This document shows positions 25,733 to 34,189 of a stretch of DNA of 45,825 nucleotides, in pieces (the first letter of the stretch is position 1; each line of letters opens with the position of its first letter). The stretch lies in contig JAJZLU010000077.1 of assembly GCA_021850545.1 (NCBI GenBank), forward strand, positions 1 through 45,825, written 5' to 3'. The notes beneath the pieces were generated by a model. The model ran no database searches. It saw only the letters and a program-made list of their open reading frames with translations, and was not told the origin of the DNA. The position numbers were made by a program, and so were the translations under genes. This DNA is from Thermoplasmata archaeon (GTDB lineage: Archaea; Thermoplasmatota; Thermoplasmata; Thermoplasmatales; Thermoplasmataceae).

Positions 25733-26941
25733 TCAGTATATTGTTCCTATATCCTCATATCTGGACTTTATCATTTTCCCGCTGCTGAATCGCCCCATTG
25801 AAAAATGTGCCCAGTCAAACAATGACTTTTCCGGAGCCTGGCCCGTTGCCATGTCTGAAACTATCTTTCCATATGCAGGAGACAGCTTGAAGCCGTGCCC
25901 GCTGAGGCCCGCAATGGCGTAGATGTTATCAAGTCCAATAGGGGATAGGGAATCTATGATTGCCTGCCCGTCCGGAGTCATATCATACAAGCCTGTAAGG
26001 GTGGACACAAGGGTAGCCTTCTCCATGGATGGAAGCGTCTCAGTGAGTATTTCCAGATGTTTCTCCACATAGTCGTCTTCTGCGGCCTCCGGAATCGGCT
26101 CGTCCGGGTCAACAGCCTTTTCATCCAGTTTTGGATCGAGGCTCCCCACCGCAGTAAGGGATGTGCCTTCCATCTTGTAGTAAGACAGGTGCCTGGGGTC
26201 CCAGAGGGTCGGGCGGATTCCCCTGTACTCCTCCGGCCTCCTGAGATAAATGATGCCGTGCAGCGAAGCATGGATGGGCAGCAGATGGCTCTTTGAAATG
26301 CCCGATGCAGAGAGGAGGCTGTTTGTCCATACATTTGCTGCCAGAATTATCTTTGAGGCACGCATTTTGCCCCCGCCAGCCAGTTCGGCTTCAGCGCCTT
26401 CTTTCCGGGATTCCACGGAGGCAACCGATTTCTTTGGAATGAACTGTGCCCCCAGTTCCCTCGCCTTGTCCGCAAATGAATTGGATGTTGCCACAGGATC
26501 GGCATACCCGCTCTCAGGCTCGTAACATATGTACTCGTAACCATCCAGGTTCACGTCGTGGAAATATTCCCTGACCTTTTTCACATCAATTTCAGGTTCG
26601 TCCACACCAATTGACCTCAGCATCCCAACATTTTCCCTGGCCACATCCTTATAGTTCCTGCCAAAAGGAAAGATCATCCCCGTCCTGGTGAATCCTGAGT
26701 ATCCGATCTTCTGGAAATCTCTGAAAATGTTCTGGGAGTAAAGGGCCATCCTTGCAATGAGCTCATTGCTGTAGTGTGTCCTCACAAGTGCACTTGATTT
26801 GCCGGTGTTTCCGGCCGCAATGCCTCCCCTGTCCACTACGGCAACCTTCTTGCCCATTAAAGCGAGGTGGTAAGCTATGCTTGTGCCAGTGGAACCGGCC
26901 CCAATTATGAGAAAATCGTAGTCCCCGGAAGACACGTTCAT
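25733..26941 (-). CDS. DAO-family FAD-dependent amino-acid oxidoreductase
   Basis: 402 residues from ATG 26941 (MNVSSGDYDFLIIGAG). GxGxxG dinucleotide motif FLIIGAGSTGTSIAYHLAL near the N-terminus, VAVVDRGGIAAGNTGKSSAL for FAD, and a C-terminal GLSGHGFKLSPAYGKIVSDM that closes the FAD site (H-G in the DAO signature). TGLYDMTPDGQAIID is typical of sarcosine/dimethylglycine/proline dehydrogenase beta-like enzymes. It oxidises a secondary or N-methyl amino acid; substrate unknown. The open frame extends 32 codons upstream, but these do not fit the fold. Convergent with the permease gene, divergent from the serine hydrolase. Confidence 0.85.
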   Translation of the reverse strand: MNVSSGDYDFLIIGAGSTGTSIAYHLALMGKKVAVVDRGGIAAGNTGKSSALVRTHYSNELIARMALYSQNIFRDFQKIGYSGFTRTGMIFPFGRNYKDVARENVGMLRSIGVDEPEIDVKKVREYFHDVNLDGYEYICYEPESGYADPVATSNSFADKARELGAQFIPKKSVASVESRKEGAEAELAGGGKMRASKIILAANVWTNSLLSASGISKSHLLPIHASLHGIIYLRRPEEYRGIRPTLWDPRHLSYYKMEGTSLTAVGSLDPKLDEKAVDPDEPIPEAAEDDYVEKHLEILTETLPSMEKATLVSTLTGLYDMTPDGQAIIDSLSPIGLDNIYAIAGLSGHGFKLSPAYGKIVSDMATGQAPEKSLFDWAHFSMGRFSSGKMIKSRYEDIGTIY

Positions 26942-27055
26942 GGCAAACAAAGCTACGGTGATGGTAATAAATTCTGTGATGCGGTGAAATATGTACTTTC
27001 CAGATGCAAGAAAAAGATTGTAATAATTGCAAAGCAATACTTCACCTGAGTTAAA

Positions 27056-28435
27056 ATGGCAAAGGCTTCTTCTACCGTAATGACGCAGGGCAAAATCCTC
27101 CGGCTCAACCAGTATGTTTCAAAGGCAATGCAGAAGGGAGGTGTTCCTGCACTCTCCCTTACGTTGGCCTTGAATGGAAGGGCAATATTCTCAAGAGGAT
27201 ATGGCAGGAGAGACCTTGAAAGCGGTAAGCCTGCAACTAGCGACACACTCTATGGAGTAGGGTCGATAACCAAATCTGTTACTTCGATGTGCATACTTTC
27301 CCTTGAAAAGCAGGGACTTCTGAAGACCTCAGCGCCTGTTACCGATTACCTGGAGGATTTCAGGGTCGATGAATACGCAGCGAAGACCACACTATCGCAC
27401 CTGATGTACCACTCCAGCGGGATTGCCTCAGTAAACGCGGCAGAGATTGTGCTTTTCAGGGACCTTGGAAGGGATACCACCAACATTCCAATAGAAACCA
27501 TGGATGATTTTATGGACTTCCTCAACGGGGCCTCCTCTGAGAGGCACAGCCCTCCTGGGAAGAAATTCATGTATTGGAATGAAGGTTATACGCTCCTGGG
27601 CAGGGTCATTGAGAAAGTCACGGGAAAGCCATATGCACAGTGCGTCAGGGAAATGCTGCTCACGCCCCTTGACATGAAGAGAAGCACCTTCAACGGAATT
27701 GAAGCGCTAAAGGACGTAGACCATGCGACCCCTTACATAAGAAAGGACGGCGAACTGGTTCCCGCAGGCATATCGGACCACCAGACAGTTCTGGCGCCTG
27801 GTGGGCTCATTACATCATCTGATGAACTGTCAAGATATGTTTCCCTCTGGACAGGAGGGAACAGGGGCCTCATTGAACCCAGCATATTGAAGGAATCCAT
27901 AAAACCGAGGTTCACCGTTGAAGAAAACGGCCCATACGGGAAATCACATTACGGTTATGGCTGGAGCATACAGGATGATTTCCTCGGGCACAGGATAGTG
28001 CAACATGCCGGCGCAGTTGGCGCCTCATCCGGGTTTGTAGGATTCCTGGAAGATTATGGTGTTTCGGTATCCATTGGCGCAAATGTATCAGAGGCCCCCA
28101 ATTCCAGGATTGGTCTTTACGCACTTTCACTGTTCATTGAAGGTTCGGGTCCTGAGGATCTGCCATTCGTGAAGCATGAGAAGCTGAAGGATGAGCTCAT
28201 AGGCATGTATGGAGATTACAGGGATTTCAGTTCCCTCATCATAAGTGAAGGGTCAACAGGGAACCTCACCCTGGAACTGAGGAGCGACGAATATAACATA
28301 GCAGTTCCCGTCATAATGGACAATGACGAAGTCTTCATTTACATGGATAATGAGAAGATGCCCATTGAAATAAGGAAATCAAAAGACAATAAGCTGGAGA
28401 TTTTCCTGGAACGGCACAGGTTTGTGAAGAAATGA
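27056..28435 (+). CDS. Beta-lactamase-fold serine hydrolase (class C / S12 type)
   Basis: 459 residues. Active-site motifs: SITK with Ser70 and Lys73, YWN at 173-175, and HAG at 317-319 (QHAGAVGASSGF). Family: penicillin-binding-protein-like esterases, D-amino-peptidases and similar S12 enzymes. There is no signal peptide or membrane anchor, so it probably acts inside the cell, and archaea of this kind lack peptidoglycan; peptidase or esterase activity on metabolites is more likely than cell-wall work. A C-terminal beta-rich domain (about 375-459) follows the catalytic domain, as in S12 peptidases. Substrate unknown. Confidence 0.85.
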   Translation: MAKASSTVMTQGKILRLNQYVSKAMQKGGVPALSLTLALNGRAIFSRGYGRRDLESGKPATSDTLYGVGSITKSVTSMCILSLEKQGLLKTSAPVTDYLEDFRVDEYAAKTTLSHLMYHSSGIASVNAAEIVLFRDLGRDTTNIPIETMDDFMDFLNGASSERHSPPGKKFMYWNEGYTLLGRVIEKVTGKPYAQCVREMLLTPLDMKRSTFNGIEALKDVDHATPYIRKDGELVPAGISDHQTVLAPGGLITSSDELSRYVSLWTGGNRGLIEPSILKESIKPRFTVEENGPYGKSHYGYGWSIQDDFLGHRIVQHAGAVGASSGFVGFLEDYGVSVSIGANVSEAPNSRIGLYALSLFIEGSGPEDLPFVKHEKLKDELIGMYGDYRDFSSLIISEGSTGNLTLELRSDEYNIAVPVIMDNDEVFIYMDNEKMPIEIRKSKDNKLEIFLERHRFVKK

Positions 28436-28442
28436 GAAAAGG

Positions 28443-28880
28443 TTACTGGAGGTTGACTGAGACCTTTCTCATGTCATACCCCTTTGGGCAATCCAGCTTT
28501 TCCTCAACCTTGTTTATGACTCCCCTTATGCCCTCCCTCATGTGGACAAGGTTGCATTTTTCAATGTTGGGGCAGGTGTAATGGTCACATTCCATTGACT
28601 TGAATGTAACAGAGGAACCTTCCTGCAGCTTTTTCCCATACTGCATGTTCATAATTTCTGGAACTTCCTCCACTTCCACGGTGGAAACCCTGTCCTTGTT
28701 GAACACAAAGCATGGGTTCTCCTTCTCCCTGACCTTGAGAACTCTGTAGGTCCTACCAGGATCAAGATTGAAGCATACATTCTTTATCCTGCATTCTGAA
28801 CAGCCGACAAGCGGACCCACGAACGTGAATTCTAGGCCTTCTCTTGCAAGGTCTACTCCGATAAGCGATATTTTAGCCAT
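28443..28880 (-). CDS. UPF0179 family protein
   Basis: 145 residues from ATG 28880 (MAKISLIGVDLAREG). Conserved cysteines in GCSECRIKNVCFNL and in MECDHYTCPNIEKCNL, then LDCPKGYDMRKVSV near the C-terminus, match UPF0179, an archaea-only family with probable metal-binding Cys clusters and no known function. The frame is open for 18 more codons, overlapping the upstream gene's stop; the ATG lies 13 bases after the G1P dehydrogenase stop, so the two probably form an operon. Confidence 0.88.
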   Translation of the reverse strand: MAKISLIGVDLAREGLEFTFVGPLVGCSECRIKNVCFNLDPGRTYRVLKVREKENPCFVFNKDRVSTVEVEEVPEIMNMQYGKKLQEGSSVTFKSMECDHYTCPNIEKCNLVHMREGIRGVINKVEEKLDCPKGYDMRKVSVNLQ

Positions 28881-28893
28881 GGTGCGTGCACCA

Positions 28894-29952
28894 TTAGATG
28901 ATTCCTGTGATTTCGAGTGCTTTTTCTGAGGCATTTAAACTGATGTCCTTTTCACCTAGTATAGTGTACCTTTCCGGCCTTATTGAGTGTGCTGTCGACA
29001 GTGCCTTTATCATTACAGAATCGGGTATCCTGTAGTCCTTTGCCTTAATGGAAAGGCCCATTCTGCTGTATGCTGAGGCAAGCATCTGCCAGTCTCCGCC
29101 GTGGAGGAACATGGAAACAACCGAACCCATAGCGCACTGCTCGCCATGGATAGATTCACCAGGATTGGCCATTTCGAGGGCATGCGCAATAAGATGCTCA
29201 CTGCCGCTTGCGGGCCTGGATGACCCTGCGATTGCCATTGCGGTTCCTGAGGCAAGAATCTGCTTGGTTACTAGCCATACCGATTCTTCCACCCCCTCAA
29301 GGACCATGTGGCTCTTCTCAAGGAGTTCCCTTGCTGCATACTCTGATATTGCAGCAGAGCTGGAACTGTATTCCTCGCCATGGAGGCGGCTGGAAAGTTT
29401 CCAGTCGAGAAGTGCTGTGAGGTTTGATATCACATCTGCAGCACCTGCTTTCAGGTACTTGAATGGAGCCCTTGAAAGTATTGCGGTATCTGCAATGATG
29501 GCAATCGGCATTGAGGCTTCCTGTGAAAGGGTTGAGCCTGTCCTTCTAATGGATGCCCTGGGGGATGCAATCCCGTCATGGCTTGGAGTTGTTGGTACAC
29601 TAACAAATGGAACGTTAAAATCATATGCCGTTTTCTTGGCGAGGTCAATCTTGGTTCCTCCGCCTGCGCCAATGATGAGCCCGGCACCGAGCTCCTTGGC
29701 AAGAGACTCTATCTTCTCAAGATTCTCTGTGTTTGCACGGTCAGTCCTGATTACATGGACATCATATCCGGCATCATGGAGTATGGATTCAACCTCCTTT
29801 CCAGCGAGGTCGTATGTAATATTTCCTGTGACAATGACAATGGAACCGGACCGCATATATCTGGCCACCACGGGTACAATATTTGGCAGAACCCCGTGCC
29901 CCACATATACATCCCTGGGGAATTGCATGGTCCTGAATTTTTCAAATTCCAT
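28894..29952 (-). CDS. egsA: sn-Glycerol-1-phosphate dehydrogenase
   Basis: 352 residues. Reduces dihydroxyacetone phosphate to sn-glycerol-1-phosphate, which fixes the stereochemistry of archaeal ether lipids. NAD(P) motif IIGAGGGTKIDLAKK (93-107), VPTTPSHDGIASPRAS, metal ligands Asp173 (KAGAADVISN), His253 (SGSEHLIAHALE) and His269 (ESIHGEQ). Full length for the family. Downstream UPF0179 is 13 bases away. A strong lineage marker for Archaea. Confidence 0.95.
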   Translation of the reverse strand: MEFEKFRTMQFPRDVYVGHGVLPNIVPVVARYMRSGSIVIVTGNITYDLAGKEVESILHDAGYDVHVIRTDRANTENLEKIESLAKELGAGLIIGAGGGTKIDLAKKTAYDFNVPFVSVPTTPSHDGIASPRASIRRTGSTLSQEASMPIAIIADTAILSRAPFKYLKAGAADVISNLTALLDWKLSSRLHGEEYSSSSAAISEYAARELLEKSHMVLEGVEESVWLVTKQILASGTAMAIAGSSRPASGSEHLIAHALEMANPGESIHGEQCAMGSVVSMFLHGGDWQMLASAYSRMGLSIKAKDYRIPDSVMIKALSTAHSIRPERYTILGEKDISLNASEKALEITGII

Positions 29953-30071
29953 TCAAGAAGCATATTTTACTGCTTTATAAACCTTAAGACTGCTGTCTGA
30001 CAGATGTTTTTGTCGGCACAATACGGACATTGTATTATGGCTCTTCCGGCATGTGAAATAGAACCAACTAT

Positions 30072-30932
30072 TCATGGCCAGGTGCTTATACCCGTAGCCA
30101 TGCTGCTGTTTGAATATGAAGCGTATTCATCCTCAGATACGGCTATGACACCGACAAGGACTTTGCCGAACGACTCCACCTTCTCCTTCAGTATTTCACC
30201 GAGAGGGCGGGTGCCTATTTCCCTGTAAATATCGTAACACATCATCTTCCTGATGATCTCCTCGCCGATGCCGGTAGCGACAACTGCACCGTTCTCCCCT
30301 GCGTACAGGCCTGCACCGGGAAGCGGTGAGTCTCCTACCCTTCCCCTCATCATTGGGGATGAGCCTCCGGTTGAGACAGCTGCAGCAAATTTCCCGCCTA
30401 TCCTGGCAACCGCACCTACAGTGTCCTTGTGCTGTGGGAAGCCGAAGATCTTGGCGTACCTGTAGTATTCTGAATACCTTTCAGGCAGTTCCACTTCCTT
30501 CCCGTTAAAAAAGTCCACCATCTTCTTCCATATGTTCTCGGTCCGTTCTGTAGTTGGGTCATAATCCTGGAATCCCATAGCCCTCGCAAACTTAACAGCA
30601 CCGTCGCCGGTGAGCATAACATGGGGAGTCTGCAGCATTACTTCCCTTGCAACCATGACAGGATTCCTGACCCGCTCGATCGCCGAAACTGAACCAATGC
30701 TGTTTTTAACCATGACAGCAGCATCCATCTGTATTGAGCCATCTATCCTCTTCACGGAACCCGTTCCTGCATTGAATGAGGGATCGTCTTCCATGAGCCT
30801 CACTGATTCCACCACGAAATCCAGGGGATTCTTTGATTTCATGGAAGCTGTATTGCTTGCATACCTGTTCAGTGCATCTGTATAAGTATTGTCTGATCCT
30901 GCGCCACCGTGAAGGAGGAGAACATTTGGCAT
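30072..30932 (-). CDS. Plant-type L-asparaginase / isoaspartyl peptidase (Ntn hydrolase)
   Basis: 286 residues. N-terminal LLLHGGAG, NAGTGS and DGSIQMDAAVM are the family blocks; the precursor would cleave itself before Thr171 in HKDTVGAVA, which becomes the N-terminal nucleophile, followed by AAAVSTGGSSPMMRGRVGDSPLPGAG (substrate-binding Arg and Asp). Hydrolyses L-asparagine or isoaspartyl dipeptides, for example from damaged proteins. All catalytic elements are intact. Divergent from tRNA-Val. Confidence 0.93.
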   Translation of the reverse strand: MPNVLLLHGGAGSDNTYTDALNRYASNTASMKSKNPLDFVVESVRLMEDDPSFNAGTGSVKRIDGSIQMDAAVMVKNSIGSVSAIERVRNPVMVAREVMLQTPHVMLTGDGAVKFARAMGFQDYDPTTERTENIWKKMVDFFNGKEVELPERYSEYYRYAKIFGFPQHKDTVGAVARIGGKFAAAVSTGGSSPMMRGRVGDSPLPGAGLYAGENGAVVATGIGEEIIRKMMCYDIYREIGTRPLGEILKEKVESFGKVLVGVIAVSEDEYASYSNSSMATGISTWP

Positions 30933-31068
30933 GGAAGGTTATTTTTCCGGTGAATTAAATTTCTCCTTTTTATTACTTCAATGTGCCTGTCCACAGAAAA
31001 CTCTTAAGTACGAACTTAAAATACAAGGGAAGTCCACAGGCAGCTTTCCAGCATGTTATGGACAGTAG

Positions 31069-31504
<436 letters not shown>

Positions 31505-32113
31505 ATGAAAGAAAAGCTTCAATCGGTTCTGATAGTTGCGTTCATAATTGTGGTCTTTGCTTCGAGCATCTCCTATGTTTTTGCTGAGGAGGGAAATCAA
31601 CAGTATTCCTCAGGGTATTACCAGCTAAACCTTGTCATTGAGAAACAGACCAGCGGCAATAATACGAGCGGCATGTACTCTTTTTATGTGCTAGAAAATG
31701 GAATGCTGCAGCCCTCAAGTGTCATCAAGGTTCCTTTTGGAAAGGAAATCAAGATAACAATAATCAACTTTGATCAGGGAACAAGCCTGCCTCTTGCATC
31801 ATCTGCGGAAAATGTGACAGGTGTGGTCAGCGGGACCATACTGGCTTCCAGCAGCATCTCAACCTCAAATGCACAAGCTCTCACATCCAAATCAGGGCAG
31901 AGTGTGAGCGAAATACCGGCGAGAGAAATATCCCACACTTTTACTACTGATACTGGCCTGAACATACCAATTTATCCTCACTCCACTGAAGTGGCGTACA
32001 CATATTTCAACACAGTGGGAAATTACACCTGGGGCTGCATGTGCCAGTGCGGAATCTACTCAATGGATGCATCTGGCTCCATGGTTGGGCAGTTAGTTGT
32101 CCTCCCACCTTAA
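31505..32113 (+). CDS. Secreted cupredoxin-like protein with an atypical Cys/Met site
   Basis: 202 residues. Signal peptide at about 1-27 (KLQSVLIVAFIIVVFASSISYVFA). The mature part is Ser/Thr/Asn-rich, like exported proteins of acidophiles. VIKVPFGKEIKITIINFD and the closing YTYFNTVGNYTWGCMCQCGIYS...GSMVGQLVVLPP follow the cupredoxin plan seen in rusticyanin, sulfocyanin and oxidase subunit II (C-x-x-x-C or C...H...M then MVGxLVV). Here the Cys triplet CMCQCG is present and Met precedes GQLVV, but the expected His between them is absent; the only nearby His is in IYPHSTEV. It may bind copper in another way or hold another metal. Electron-transfer role is inference. Confidence 0.6.
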   Translation: MKEKLQSVLIVAFIIVVFASSISYVFAEEGNQQYSSGYYQLNLVIEKQTSGNNTSGMYSFYVLENGMLQPSSVIKVPFGKEIKITIINFDQGTSLPLASSAENVTGVVSGTILASSSISTSNAQALTSKSGQSVSEIPAREISHTFTTDTGLNIPIYPHSTEVAYTYFNTVGNYTWGCMCQCGIYSMDASGSMVGQLVVLPP

Positions 32114-32117
32114 ACCC

Positions 32118-32138
32118 TTTTTTCTTGTAATTTTTTTT
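32118..32138 (+). terminator. T-runs after the cupredoxin-like gene
   Basis: T6 at 32118-32123 and T8 at 32131-32138 immediately after the stop; no stem. Confidence 0.55.
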
Positions 32139-32229
32139 ACTTTAAGCCATTGACCTGGGCCCACTCCTGTATGCATCGGAAGAAACCAAAAAAAGGGGTG
32201 ATACTTAGAAATGATATGCCTCTGGAAGA

Positions 32230-33528
32230 CTATTGGGAACCTATCACGTCCCTTCTGTGCAGCGATGTGAACAGCCAGTCAGAGAGTACCTCAGCCCTGT
32301 TCTTGAAGGCGGTGATCTTAAGCAGATGGATGAACCGCCAGGCAAGCCACGCCGAGAACCCTGATAATATGAACCCACTGCGGAACTGGCAAAGCCCCTT
32401 GAATCTCCCCAGTGAAAGCATGATTCCGGGGTCCTTGTAAACAAATTCTGCTGAGGATTTTCTGCCGTTTGTCAATGACGCAAGCCTGCGGCCAAGATAT
32501 TTTCCTTCCTGCACCGCGGCTGCTGCAGTCTGAGGAACTGCTTTTCCTTCCTCAGGCAGTCTGATTAGAGCATTGTCCCCGATGACAGAGATGTTTTCAA
32601 AGCCAGGTACTTGCAGGTAACCGTCAACCATGATCCGCCCGGATTTTTTCCCCACAAGGCTGCCCCCAAGCATGGACGCAATTGTGTTGCTCTTTACCCC
32701 TGCAGTCCAGAACACGTTCCCCGTCTTGATGGAAAGGCCATTTTCCAGGAGGATTTCCTCCTTGGTCACTCTTGCCACCTTTGCGTCAAGATGGAGTTCT
32801 ATCCCTGATTCTTTAAGGTATAATTCAAGCTTGGAGGAAAATCTGCTTCCTGAAGCTTTCATCAGGTGATCCTGGGCTTCAATCAGAATCACTCTAGGCC
32901 GGATGCCATTCACCTTGTAATCCTTCTGCAGAACTCCAACATATTCTTTCAGGGAGGCAGCAAGTTCAACGCCTGAGGCACCACCTCCAACCACTACATA
33001 ATTGAGCTCTTCACTGGCATGGTTTCCAAGGCCATCCTTAAGAACCGCATTCTTGAACGATTCCAGGACCCTATTCCTGATAAGCTCCCCGTCCCTGATC
33101 GTCTTCAGGGGAATGGCATTCTCGGCCACACCCTTTATGCCGAAATCATTGTTCTCAGTTCCCAGTGCAATAACCAGGTAATCGTAATTAATCTGTCCAT
33201 GCCTTGTCACAACCTCGTTTCTCTCAGGAAGGACTTCCATCACCTCATCCTCAAGGAATCGGGAACCATGTTCCCTTATGTTGCAGCATACAGGTATGGA
33301 TATGTGGTGCTCATAAACCTGCCCGGTGGCAACTTCATACAGCAGTGGGGCAAAGGTGAGGTAGTTTGTGTAGTTAATGGCAGTAATCTCTGCTTTGCTT
33401 TTGCCTTTCTTTCCAATATTCTTGTTGAATGCGTCCATGAAAGCCGAACCTGCAAAGCCAGTTCCAAGCACTACTATTCTGGCCTTTTGAGTCTGGTTGC
33501 CATCTTTTCTGCCAGATCCTGTTGACAT
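32230..33528 (-). CDS. ndh: Type II NADH dehydrogenase (NDH-2) family flavoprotein
   Basis: 432 residues. Two Rossmann motifs, IVVLGTGFAGSAFMDAF (FAD) and YVVVGGGASGVELAASL (NADH), LVIALGTENNDFGIKG, VFWTAGVKSN, ISVIGDNA, and AVPQTAAAAVQEGKYLGRRL, as in NDH-2. The C-terminal part is amphipathic with an aromatic stretch (FSAWLAWRFIHLLKI), fitting peripheral membrane attachment. Transfers electrons from NADH to quinone without pumping; sulfide:quinone reductase is a less likely alternative because the paired Cys are missing. ATG 33528 is fixed by a near-perfect SD. It follows a hemerythrin-like gene by 16 bp, so they are co-transcribed. Confidence 0.88.
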   Translation of the reverse strand: MSTGSGRKDGNQTQKARIVVLGTGFAGSAFMDAFNKNIGKKGKSKAEITAINYTNYLTFAPLLYEVATGQVYEHHISIPVCCNIREHGSRFLEDEVMEVLPERNEVVTRHGQINYDYLVIALGTENNDFGIKGVAENAIPLKTIRDGELIRNRVLESFKNAVLKDGLGNHASEELNYVVVGGGASGVELAASLKEYVGVLQKDYKVNGIRPRVILIEAQDHLMKASGSRFSSKLELYLKESGIELHLDAKVARVTKEEILLENGLSIKTGNVFWTAGVKSNTIASMLGGSLVGKKSGRIMVDGYLQVPGFENISVIGDNALIRLPEEGKAVPQTAAAAVQEGKYLGRRLASLTNGRKSSAEFVYKDPGIMLSLGRFKGLCQFRSGFILSGFSAWLAWRFIHLLKITAFKNRAEVLSDWLFTSLHRRDVIGSQ

Positions 33529-33532
33529 CTGA

Positions 33533-33541
33533 ATCACCTCC
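33533..33541 (-). promoter_or_regulatory. Strong Shine-Dalgarno site of ndh
   Basis: Minus strand GGAGGTGAT four bases before ATG 33528, complementary to the 16S 3' end. It decides the start against the in-frame GTG at 33537, which lies inside the SD, and marks ndh as an internal operon gene. Confidence 0.8.
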
Positions 33542-33544
33542 GGA

Positions 33545-33961
33545 TTAATCCTTCAGCAGGATGGACCTTGCGGTGGACTCAGCCAGCCTGAGTGCCCTCT
33601 GTTCAAGCATAACATGATTTTCCAGGCTTGTCCATACCGCATATGCCCTCTTGTTACGGGTGGCCATGGCCAGCTCAGACAGCCTGTGCACCGCTCTTCT
33701 TGCTTCCTCATGTTCTTCCTTCATCTGGTCCAGCCTGGATGAGAATTCTTTTGCAATTTCCCTGATATTGCCGTATTGTGGCTTAAGCCCGTCTATTTCC
33801 ATGTTGAGATAATCCAGGAGCGGCACAACCAGATCTTCCTCATTGTCCACATGCTTTGAGAATATCCCAATTAGTTCCAGGAAAGTTGGGGAGTTCTCGT
33901 CGCCAGTGCCATCATATACATCCATGAAGTGTCCGTATTCTTCTTGGTTCAGGTTTTCCAT
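33545..33961 (-). CDS. Hemerythrin-like (HHE) protein, divergent copy
   Basis: 138 residues, helical. FSKHVDNEEDLVVPLLDYL (H37, E41), KEEHEEARRAV (H84) and ENHVMLEQRAL (H116, E120) align with the same elements of the hemerythrin at 36732-37199. The helix-1 His region is poor: only H11 (EEYGHFMD) is available, where the other protein has H10/H12. A di-iron site may be incomplete. First gene of an operon with ndh. A TCCC-N10-GGGA repeat lies about 55 bp upstream. Possible role: O2 or NO sensing or scavenging linked to NADH oxidation (inference). Confidence 0.7.
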   Translation of the reverse strand: MENLNQEEYGHFMDVYDGTGDENSPTFLELIGIFSKHVDNEEDLVVPLLDYLNMEIDGLKPQYGNIREIAKEFSSRLDQMKEEHEEARRAVHRLSELAMATRNKRAYAVWTSLENHVMLEQRALRLAESTARSILLKD

Positions 33962-34006
33962 TTCAATTACCTGATCAATGAATTATGGGGTTCAGGATAT
34001 GCCTGA

Positions 34007-34024
34007 TCCCGAAAAACATAGGGA
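34007..34024. promoter_or_regulatory. Regulatory inverted repeat, site 1 (upstream of hemerythrin-ndh)
   Basis: TCCC-GAAAAACATA-GGGA. Centred about 55 bp before ATG 33961 of the minus-strand operon and upstream of its TATA-like CCATAATTC, a position suited to an activator. Same pattern as sites 3 and 4. Confidence 0.55.
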
Positions 34025-34102
34025 CAAGCCACTTCTTTGCTGCAAGCCCATCCCAAAGAAAGCGGCATTAAGTTCGCTGCGATTTACGGCGATAAGATTC
34101 CA

Positions 34103-34120
34103 GACCTAAATTTTTAGGGA
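34103..34120. promoter_or_regulatory. Regulatory inverted repeat, site 2 (degenerate, upstream of the NnrS-like gene)
   Basis: GACC-TAAATTTTTA-GGGA. The right half is intact; the left half has two mismatches. On the minus strand it shares TCCCTAAAAAT with site 3. An internal CCTAAA/TTTAGG repeat is also present. It lies 70-87 bp before TTG 34190. Confidence 0.4.
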
Positions 34121-34189
34121 AGATGCTTATGGTTACCAGGGGATGAATGCTTCACGAAAGCAACAGATAATCATGGTGCCTCCGGCAAT

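Noticed and set aside
29048-29980. 310-codon open frame antisense to G1P dehydrogenase
   Set aside because: Composition follows the complementary gene; no motif; the minus-strand protein is unmistakable.
32150-32440. 96-codon plus-strand frame over the 3' end of ndh
   Set aside because: Shadow of a well-supported NDH-2 C-terminus; no motif of its own.
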